From Methylococcus sp. UBA6136 (GTDB lineage: Bacteria; Pseudomonadota; Gammaproteobacteria; Methylococcales; Methylococcaceae): DNA of 6,281 bases. The stretch spans positions 1 to 6,281 of the forward strand of contig DIVI01000124.1 in the NCBI GenBank assembly GCA_002423305.1. The letters run 5' to 3'. A program made the translations under genes and the position numbers. Position 1 is the stretch's first letter. Each line of letters starts with the position of its first letter. Positions 1-5,638 of this stretch are shown here, piece by piece. Below the pieces are notes generated by a model that worked only from the letters and a program-made list of their open reading frames with translations, did no database searches and was not told the DNA's origin.

Positions 1-1256
1 TCGGTCTGGATGGCGACGACAGCATCCCGATTGCCCGCTACGGCCATTCCAACATTGGCCAGATGAAGCACATCTACCGGCGCGGCTTGGCTAATCGCTA
101 CGGGCGGACCATGCAGTCGATTGCCGGCGTTCACTTCAACTACTCCGTCAACGAAGACCTCTGGCCAGTACTGCAGGAACTCGATGAACATCGTGGAGAA
201 CTGACCGACTTCATTGCCGAGGCTTATTTCGGGGTTATCAGGAATGTGCATCGCCATGGCTGGTTACTGATTTATCTGTTTGGCAATTCCCCGGCCATCT
301 GCAAGTCCTTCTTCCGTGGGCGTGAATCCCTCGCCTCACGGTTTGCCGAGCTCGATGCCCATACCCTCTACCGACCCAATGCAACGTCACTCCGGATGAG
401 CGACATCGGCTATCGCAACGACAACCAGACCACCCTGGATATCTCGGTCAATGCGGTGGATGAGTACATTGCCAGCCTGGATGCCGCCACCAATCAGCCT
501 TACCCGGCTTATGAAGCGATTGGCGTCAAGGTCAACGGCGAATATCGACAGCTCAACGCCAATAGTCTTCAGATCGAGAACGAATACTACAGCCCTATCC
601 GTCCCAAGCAGATCACCCATTCCGGCGAGAAGCCCACGCTGGCGCTCAAAAAACGCGGGGTCCGCTATGTGGAGTTGCGTGCGCTGGATCTTCTCTGCAC
701 ACAGCCAGCAGGCATTTCGCTGGATGAAATGCACTTCCTGGAAACCTTTGTGCTCTTCTGTCTGTTGAGTGACAGCCCCCTGCTCGATCAGGAGGAAAAG
801 GCCGAATGCAATCGCAATGGCCTGAACGTAGCCTGCTGTGCCCGAGGCAAGGACTTTATGCTGTTCCGCGAAGGACGCCCTATCCCGCTCAAACAATGGG
901 CAAGCGACATACTGGATCAGCTGCTGCCGATCGCCGACCTGCTGGATGAAGAAGAAACCGGACAGCCCTATCGCAACAGCATAGAAAAACACCGACCGGC
1001 GATCGCCGAGCCGGAGCAGACGCTGTCAGCGATCATCCTGAACGAAATGCGCGGCAACCAGGAGTCCTTTACCGAGTTTGCCCTGCGGCTGTCCCGGCAC
1101 CATGCAGCTCACTGGAAGCAGCGCCGCATCAGCGAAGAGAGAAATGGCGACTTTATCCGCGAAACCGACCTCTCCTGGCAAAAACAGACACAGATTGAGG
1201 CCAGCGACAGTCTGTCACTGGACCAGTACCTCCAGCAGTACTGGATGCAGACCTGA
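1..1256 (+). CDS. gshA: Glutamate-cysteine ligase, 5'-truncated by the window edge
   Basis: This cytoplasmic enzyme joins L-glutamate and L-cysteine through the glutamate gamma-carboxyl in an ATP-dependent reaction, the first step of glutathione synthesis. The first complete codon is at 3, and 417 residues are visible before TGA at 1254-1256. The frame is already open before the ATG at 63, reading ARYGHSNIGQ, which matches ARYG/AQYGTSNTG-type sequence in E. coli GshA, so the ATG at 63 is internal. Further family motifs follow in order: NRYGRTMQSIAGVHFNYS (E. coli NRYGALMQTISGVHYNFS), GWLLIYLFGNSPAICKSF, ATSLRMSDIGY, QIENEYYSPIRPK, and RGVRYVELRALDL. E. coli GshA has 518 residues, so roughly 110 N-terminal residues are missing. 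The C-terminus looks intact. The next gene is convergent. I see no frameshift or missing conserved block. Identification is secure. Confidence 0.96.
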   Translation, partial: GLDGDDSIPIARYGHSNIGQMKHIYRRGLANRYGRTMQSIAGVHFNYSVNEDLWPVLQELDEHRGELTDFIAEAYFGVIRNVHRHGWLLIYLFGNSPAICKSFFRGRESLASRFAELDAHTLYRPNATSLRMSDIGYRNDNQTTLDISVNAVDEYIASLDAATNQPYPAYEAIGVKVNGEYRQLNANSLQIENEYYSPIRPKQITHSGEKPTLALKKRGVRYVELRALDLLCTQPAGISLDEMHFLETFVLFCLLSDSPLLDQEEKAECNRNGLNVACCARGKDFMLFREGRPIPLKQWASDILDQLLPIADLLDEEETGQPYRNSIEKHRPAIAEPEQTLSAIILNEMRGNQESFTEFALRLSRHHAAHWKQRRISEERNGDFIRETDLSWQKQTQIEASDSLSLDQYLQQYWMQT

Positions 1257-1461
1257 GACAGCTTAGGCGATTATGAAAATATTTGATCACCCAAAGGTGA
1301 GTGGCATTGCCGGCTGGTATTAGCCATCGTGGCTCCGACCAAGACACCCAAGACCCAAACCGCATCAGTGCATGGCCAACAAACCCTGCTGATCAGGCCC
1401 TGCAGCCTTAACTTGGGTGGCTTGAGGGAGACCCCGCTAAACAGTAACCAAATGATATCGG

Positions 1462-2178
1462 CTACAGGCAGTGGATCTTATTTCCCGCAAAGCCCAACTG
1501 ACTTGCAGTTTGACTGATGGCGGCATTGATGCGCGCCCTGGAGTCTGGATCAAGCGTGTTTTTGTTAACAGTGCGGAGTTGTTGGGTAGAGACGAAATAC
1601 GGGCTTGAATGCTGACCCGTGCTCTCTGCCTCTGCTTTTTGCGAAAAATAATTCGCTGCAAGAAGCCGACAGTGATAACGAGACCCTGACCGCTCAAAAA
1701 CCTGTGTTCCCATACTGCTGATGAGTTCAGGCCCTGTCTTGGACCTGTTACCAAGCAATGCAAATGCCACTTTTTTACCACTTGAACGGGCGGTAAATAT
1801 CCGTGCGGCAGCAACCAGATCAGTCGTCTCATAAAAAAAGTACCAGTATCCGGGGTCCGCGTATGCGTCGACGGTGGCAAAAGGCTTACGCGCCGTCGTT
1901 ACCGGTCCATTGCCACCTGTATTCGTGAGTGATCCAGCGCGCACGCCGGATGCTGCCACGACTTTCAACAGCGTGCCGGGTACCAAGATGCGGGGGGTTG
2001 TAGCGCTTGAGGCACTCTCGGCACTATCAGCATGTGAACCCTCTACGCCCAGTAGTGGGATCAACGCCGCCGAAGAGGCGACCCCTTTCAAGAAGCCTCT
2101 CCGTTTCAAACCATTCGAATCAGGAGCAACCAGGCTAATGCCCTCTTCAACTTCATCATTGGCATTTTGTGTAGTCAT
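1462..2178 (-). CDS. Uncharacterised Tat-exported protein
   Basis: I do not recognise the family of this 238-residue protein. Its N-terminus is a textbook twin-arginine signal: a polar n-region of about 24 residues, KRRGFLKG at 25-32 (consensus S/T-R-R-x-F-L-K), a moderately hydrophobic stretch at 33-45 and a possible cleavage after Ala50 (SHA/D). It should therefore cross the inner membrane folded. The mature part has about 188 residues, an aromatic cluster (AYADPGYWYFFYE, about 105-117), two cysteines (170 and 237, the penultimate residue) and no further membrane segment. No cofactor-binding motif (Fe-S, molybdopterin, multicopper) is visible, although many Tat substrates carry one. The ATG at 2178 is preceded by AAGAGA six bases upstream, a moderate ribosome-binding site. 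The stop is TAG. A strong terminator separates it from the upstream gene, so it should have its own promoter in 2179-2280, but I found no convincing -35/-10 pair there. Confidence 0.8.
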   Translation of the reverse strand: MTTQNANDEVEEGISLVAPDSNGLKRRGFLKGVASSAALIPLLGVEGSHADSAESASSATTPRILVPGTLLKVVAASGVRAGSLTNTGGNGPVTTARKPFATVDAYADPGYWYFFYETTDLVAAARIFTARSSGKKVAFALLGNRSKTGPELISSMGTQVFERSGSRYHCRLLAANYFSQKAEAESTGQHSSPYFVSTQQLRTVNKNTLDPDSRARINAAISQTASQLGFAGNKIHCL

Positions 2179-2184
2179 GATAGA

Positions 2185-2190
2185 TCTCTT
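2185..2190 (-). promoter_or_regulatory. Ribosome-binding site of the Tat-exported protein
   Basis: Read on the minus strand, AAGAGA lies six bases before the ATG at 2178. It resembles AAGGAG with one mismatch and supports this start over later in-frame codons. The complete Tat signal in the resulting N-terminus supports it independently. Confidence 0.45.
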
Positions 2191-2280
2191 TATGAAGGCC
2201 GTGGAAAGTCAAGTTGCATGAAGTAGGCTAGCTTAGATGATTACCCGCAAACTGCCGAACCTGGAAACAAAGCCATCAAT

Positions 2281-2309
2281 AAAAAAACCCCCGGGTTTAC
2301 CGGGGGTTT
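2281..2309 (-). terminator. Intrinsic (Rho-independent) terminator of the 736-residue exported protein gene
   Basis: A perfect 10-bp inverted repeat (AAACCCCCGG at 2285-2294, CCGGGGGTTT at 2300-2309) encloses a five-base loop. On the minus strand the GC-rich stem is followed directly by a run of seven T (2287 down to 2281). It sits about 56 bp after the TAA at 2365-2367, so it ends the transcript of the upstream minus-strand gene and separates it from the Tat gene. The plus-strand reading has TTTGTTG after the stem, so a weak effect in that direction is possible. Confidence 0.93.
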
Positions 2310-2323
2310 GTTGCCTTGGCGAA

Positions 2324-2339
2324 ACCGGATTTAGCCGGT
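2324..2339. repeat. Short inverted repeat between stop codon and terminator
   Basis: ACCGG (2324-2328) and CCGGT (2335-2339) can form a 5-bp stem with a six-base loop in the 3' untranslated stretch just before the main terminator. It has no T-run of its own. It could stabilise the transcript end, but an inverted repeat this short may be chance. Confidence 0.3.
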
Positions 2340-2364
2340 GTTCACAACAGGATGGGCGACCAAA

Positions 2365-4575
2365 TTATATGATGGGGGCCCAATCGAGGGGCACGGCGGC
2401 GCCATATTCGCCCCCCAACCAGCCTAGACCTTCACCTCTCCAACCTCGAACTTCACGCAACCAGCCTGATCCATACCAACCCCCGGTGTACTCGGCCGCT
2501 GCTTCAATGGGAGCGTCAACTGCTGCATCTGCTCCTAATTCTTCAGCACCATCAATGACGACCGTTGCAGCGACATCTTCCGGTGCACCAAACGTGAGGA
2601 ACGAAACACCAATAATAATGGCTGTGCCAATTGCGGCTTCCAGCCATTTGGCCCAGCCTGGTTGCCCTGCCAGCCAGTTCTGAAACGCGGTGTTCATGGC
2701 GAACACGCACCCGTTCGGATACTGTTTCGAGTTCTTTGACGCGGGCATGTTGGACACCTGTGGGCTGTCCATGAAGCCGTTATAGCCCGTGAATTGGCTT
2801 TGCACGGTCATGGTCCAGGTCTGGCCCGCCGCCAGGGACTGACCCAGGGTCGGGTTCAGTGTGCTGCAGGATGTGCCGTTCACCCCGGCGCTCCAGTCCG
2901 GTATGTAGGTGGAGCAATTGGGGCCAACGCACACATCGCCGGCGTTCTGCGCTGTGAATCCTATATTGTTCCAGCTACTCGGCGCCACATAGGTCACGGT
3001 TTTCCACTGGTTCTGGTTCACGGTCACCTGAGCGGTGGAATAGTTACAGGGGGTAGTTGACGTGGTGGGGTTACAGTCATCTGTGGGCCAGTTGCTCACC
3101 GAGAAGGTCAGTGGCTGTTGCTGTTGGTTATTGATCTTCAGTGTCACGAGGTCTGTGCCCGTGAGGTTGATGTTCCCGAGCACAAACGACTTCACCTCGG
3201 CCCCAACCCCGTCGATGGGGGGTTCAGTCGCTCCGACCACACTGAGAATACCAAGGTTGTTGTTTTTCGGCAGGGTGAGGCTCGCGAGTGTCTTACCCTT
3301 TGATATACGGTGGGTATAACCGTAAGTGTAGGTCGAGGCGACTACATTATTGCCCAACTGATTGATGCGATAGCTCTGCTCACGGATGATCGACTCACCA
3401 GCCAGCAGAGTGGGTTTTGCGGTGTTGCCGTTATTGGTCCAATCGGTGAAGGATTGTGTCCAGGTCTCCGTGGAACCATCAGTGAAATTGAGCGTAAAGG
3501 GTTGATTCAGCTGGTTGCCGTTGGCCCCGGCGCCGGCGAGATAGAGCCAATCGAAGCTGCCAGTCGGCATATTGATTGTCTGCCCGGCGGCATGAACGAC
3601 GTTCTGCGGTCCCTTCTTACCACCGACCTGGCTGTCCTCGGTGGGTACTGGGCCGATCGGGAAGGTGATGCCCTGCCAGACGATAGGGGTGCCATCCACC
3701 GGGTCTTTTGTATTCCCACCGGTATAGTCCGAAGCGTAGTAGTTGCCGTTATTGTCAAAGCCCTGATTGTTCGCAACCTGCCACGGTGGGGTGGTGATCC
3801 CAAAGGTATTGAACTGCATATCACTGGTTGGCACGGGGCTGCTGGTCATCTTGATGCTGGCGGTCTTCACCAGATTTGAGCGTTTGGCGCTTCGCACCAG
3901 AAGTCTTGATCTTACGACCTCAACACCGGGCTTCACCAGATAGTCCTGAGAGAATCGTCCTTTATTGTCTGGAACAAGACTGAACTTGGTGTACCAAGGT
4001 CCGAGGGTCCCGTCGGACAGCACGGAGCTTTCCTCAATCACAACCCACGAGTGGCCGCGTACGCTGGGCGCCACTTGCCCGGAGAAGTTGAGATTTTCAC
4101 CTGCCTGGAAGTGAACCCTCGCCTGCAAATCGGGCGAGATAACCCCATCCTGGCTGACGGGGAAGAGCCGTTTGGTCAATTTTGGTGTTGTCTCCAGATT
4201 CTTACGCTGGCGCTTCGTCAGCTTCGAGGACTCGGAGGACACGATCATTTCAGTGCCGGCCCTGAGGCCCTTTTCCGCTTCAGTGGCATCCGGGACCGCT
4301 TGCCATGTGGCATGCACGAGTCCACCCGCCCTGCTCAGAGGCAGGACGCGAGCAAGCCTAGGGGCCGTCGTTGATCCCTTGATTTGTGCTTTGGCAAACG
4401 AGGCCGGAAGCTGATCTTGTCCGATCGCCAAAATGTATGAATTTACAAACCGCGCTTTCGCCCACTTTAACTTCTGATCAGGCGTGATACCGCTGCTAAT
4501 GACGCCCGCAACCGCCACCTGCATGCCCTGTATCATCATCACCAAGGCGATGAAAAATTGAATTAATCGCTTCAT
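2365..4575 (-). CDS. Large Sec-exported protein with galactose-binding-like domain and Gly/Trp-rich C-terminal tail
   Basis: The function of this 736-residue protein is unknown to me. Residues 1-23 form a Sec signal peptide (MKR, a hydrophobic core, and AVA before Gly24). Residues 24 to about 150 are basic and lack a recognised fold. About 155-245 looks like a beta-sandwich ending in alternating hydrophobic strands. Residues 255-449 resemble the galactose-binding-like beta-sandwich attached to many secreted phosphatases and glycosidases, with a D-N-N-G-N-Y-Y-A stretch, GQTI, TDGSTETW, SFTDW and a closing SLTLPKNNN. Residues 460-600 carry five cysteines (501, 510, 549, 554, 570), with a sixth at 623, which suggests disulfides outside the cytoplasm. 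A hydrophobic stretch (647-664), an acidic Ala-rich stretch (665-695) and a tail with four Gly-Trp pairs (696-736) finish the protein. No catalytic motif is visible, so adhesion, carbohydrate binding or membrane action are all open. The ATG at 4575 is chosen because it gives the intact signal peptide. No good Shine-Dalgarno precedes it. Confidence 0.82.
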   Translation of the reverse strand: MKRLIQFFIALVMMIQGMQVAVAGVISSGITPDQKLKWAKARFVNSYILAIGQDQLPASFAKAQIKGSTTAPRLARVLPLSRAGGLVHATWQAVPDATEAEKGLRAGTEMIVSSESSKLTKRQRKNLETTPKLTKRLFPVSQDGVISPDLQARVHFQAGENLNFSGQVAPSVRGHSWVVIEESSVLSDGTLGPWYTKFSLVPDNKGRFSQDYLVKPGVEVVRSRLLVRSAKRSNLVKTASIKMTSSPVPTSDMQFNTFGITTPPWQVANNQGFDNNGNYYASDYTGGNTKDPVDGTPIVWQGITFPIGPVPTEDSQVGGKKGPQNVVHAAGQTINMPTGSFDWLYLAGAGANGNQLNQPFTLNFTDGSTETWTQSFTDWTNNGNTAKPTLLAGESIIREQSYRINQLGNNVVASTYTYGYTHRISKGKTLASLTLPKNNNLGILSVVGATEPPIDGVGAEVKSFVLGNINLTGTDLVTLKINNQQQQPLTFSVSNWPTDDCNPTTSTTPCNYSTAQVTVNQNQWKTVTYVAPSSWNNIGFTAQNAGDVCVGPNCSTYIPDWSAGVNGTSCSTLNPTLGQSLAAGQTWTMTVQSQFTGYNGFMDSPQVSNMPASKNSKQYPNGCVFAMNTAFQNWLAGQPGWAKWLEAAIGTAIIIGVSFLTFGAPEDVAATVVIDGAEELGADAAVDAPIEAAAEYTGGWYGSGWLREVRGWRGEGLGWLGGEYGAAVPLDWAPII

Positions 4576-4894
4576 AGAAAAACCCGCTATTGATTACGAA
4601 GATGAATTGCCACGCTAGCACCGGCCATACCCAATGCACCGAGGGAGGATAAGGCACTCCCATCCTGATTTCCCTCTCAAAAACTCTCAGGTTGAGAGAA
4701 ACGTTGCCCATTGGGTATGGACAAGTCCCTGGGGCGGTTCGGTACCCGTCGTGTGAGACCCTTCCCGTGGCTCAGGGTGACACGGGGATGGGTGACGGTC
4801 GTCCGTGTTTATCTTCGGTGCGATTAAGGACGACAGGGAGAATGTTGCCGAGATATGGCAGGGTCGCTGAGGCTTTCCAGCAGGTCACGCTGCC
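4576..4894. other. 319-bp non-coding gap with several inverted repeats
   Basis: This gap lies between the stop of the response regulator and the start of the 736-residue exported protein, both on the minus strand. No open frame in it looks like a real protein. It is unusually rich in complementary segments. Besides the 12-bp repeat at 4625-4720, GTCGTCC (4798-4804) pairs with GGACGAC (4829-4835), and CCCGTG (4764-4769) pairs with CACGGG (4781-4786). It probably holds the promoter and a long 5' leader of the exported protein. I recognise no known riboswitch core and could not place a confident -35/-10 pair. Confidence 0.5.
4625..4720 (-). repeat. Exact 12-bp inverted repeat enclosing two hairpins (candidate structured leader)
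   Basis: CCATACCCAATG (4625-4636) and CATTGGGTATGG (4709-4720) are exact reverse complements, 72 bases apart. Inside, GAGGGAGGAT (4641-4650) pairs with ATCC (4662-4665) and TCCCTC (4671-4676), leaving a five-base bulge. CTCTCA (4684-4689) pairs with TGAGAG (4693-4698). Together this can draw as a closed multi-branch fold about 50 bases before the start of the exported protein. A small terminal-inverted-repeat element is the alternative, but I see no target duplication at its edges. Drawn by eye, with no energy calculation. Confidence 0.5.
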
Positions 4895-5620
4895 TCAGGC
4901 CACTCCATCTCCCTGGCAATCAAATTGATAGCCTATCCCACGGATGGTTCGGATGGGCAGCGGTTCACCCATGTCGCGCAGGACCCGCTGTCGCAAGCGA
5001 CTGACGATGACTTCAAGGCGGTGCTTGTCGAAATCTTCCGGGAGTGTCCCGATTGCGGCTGCCAGCGTGACGAAGGGGCAGACGGTATTAGGCTGGCCGA
5101 ATAGCGAGGCCAGAATACGCTCTTCGTCTCGCGACAAGCGGATCGTGCGCTTGCCAGGCCCTCTGAGCACTCCGAGTGAATAATCAATCTGCCATGGGCA
5201 GGGCTCAAGCTGCCCAGGCAAATCAACTCGCCACATGCCAAACAGGCGGACGGCCAGATTTTTGATGATGACGGCCAGTTCGTCAGTATCCACCGGCTTG
5301 ACCAGATAGGCATCGGCCCCGGCCTCCAGCCCCTCGACGCGTTCGGACTGGAGACTGCGGGCGGTCACCATGACAATGCCGATGGTGACATCATGCTCCC
5401 GAAGATAGCGACAGGCACTGAGCCCGTCTTCCCCTTGCAGTCCGATATCCAGGATCAGAATGGTCCGGTGACCCACCGCCTGATAGCGGTAGAAGGCTTC
5501 GACGGAAATAAAGGCCTGGACTGCGAACCCCATTTGCGTGAGTTGAAACGCTAACTCTTCCCGAAGGATGCGTTCATCCTCGACAATGGCCACTGTGAAT
5601 GGCGTTAATGACTGCGGCAT
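4895..5620 (-). CDS. OmpR/PhoB-family response regulator
   Basis: This is a 241-residue two-component response regulator that is phosphorylated by a sensor kinase and binds DNA as a transcription factor. The receiver domain (about 8-125) has the acidic pair Glu14-Asp15, the phospho-acceptor Asp58 (LILDIGLQGEDG), the switch Thr86 (VMVTAR) and Lys108-Pro109, so all key residues are present. The C-terminal winged-helix domain (about 148-235) has TIRLSRDEERIL, the recognition-helix region HRLEVIVSRLRQRV and the wing TIRGIGYQF typical of the family. The ATG at 5620 is the only usable start: no in-frame ATG, GTG or TTG precedes it before a stop, and the receiver begins within ten residues of it. 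No strong ribosome-binding site is visible. A membrane protein is transcribed divergently 18 bp away and is the likely signalling partner. The regulated genes cannot be read from the sequence. Confidence 0.93.
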   Translation of the reverse strand: MPQSLTPFTVAIVEDERILREELAFQLTQMGFAVQAFISVEAFYRYQAVGHRTILILDIGLQGEDGLSACRYLREHDVTIGIVMVTARSLQSERVEGLEAGADAYLVKPVDTDELAVIIKNLAVRLFGMWRVDLPGQLEPCPWQIDYSLGVLRGPGKRTIRLSRDEERILASLFGQPNTVCPFVTLAAAIGTLPEDFDKHRLEVIVSRLRQRVLRDMGEPLPIRTIRGIGYQFDCQGDGVA

Positions 5621-5626
5621 GTCTTT

Positions 5627-5634
5627 GGGTACCC
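5627..5634. promoter_or_regulatory. GGGTACCC palindrome between two divergent start codons
   Basis: This perfect 8-bp palindrome fills almost the middle of the 18-bp gap between the start codons at 5620 (minus) and 5639 (plus), six and four bases from them. It could be an operator half-site or offer a weak GGG ribosome contact to both messages. It is short enough to be coincidental. Confidence 0.2.
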
Positions 5635-5638
5635 GGTA

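Noticed and set aside
387..992. 201-codon open frame antisense to gshA
   Set aside because: It lies entirely inside the unmistakable gshA coding sequence, shows no family motif and is explained by GC-rich codon structure.
1322..1334. AGCCA-TCG-TGGCT small hairpin after gshA as a terminator
   Set aside because: The stem is only 5 bp and no T-tract follows on either strand.
1345..1419. CACCCAAG / CTTGGGTG 8-bp inverted repeat in the convergent gap after gshA
   Set aside because: The arms are 59 bases apart with no T-run. Eight-base matches are common by chance at this scale, so it is not called as a terminator.
2237..2683. 148-codon plus-strand frame with a Pro/Ser/Ala-rich translation
   Set aside because: It runs through the terminator hairpin and antisense to the Gly/Trp tail; its composition simply reflects the complement of that tail.
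3310..3879. 189-codon open frame on the plus strand antisense to the 736-residue protein
   Set aside because: It has no recognisable domain and is fully covered by the signal-peptide-bearing minus-strand gene, so it is a shadow frame.
4496..4711. 71-codon minus-strand frame overlapping the start of the 736-residue protein
   Set aside because: It begins inside the inverted repeat, overlaps the signal peptide in another frame and lacks a good ribosome-binding site. A leader peptide is conceivable but unsupported.
4576..4894. Known riboswitch (glycine, TPP, cobalamin, cyclic-di-GMP, yybP) in the gap
   Set aside because: I compared the remembered core consensus sequences with both strands and found none. 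A covariance-model search would settle it.
4867..4898. CTGAGG...CCTCAG stem with an inner CAGC/GCTG stem at the end of the response regulator as its terminator
   Set aside because: It overlaps the stop codon, has a bulge and is not followed by a T-run on the minus strand, so transcription may continue into the gap.
4692..4928. 78-codon plus-strand frame across the 319-bp gap
   Set aside because: It runs antisense into the end of the response regulator and its translation has no coherent composition or motif.
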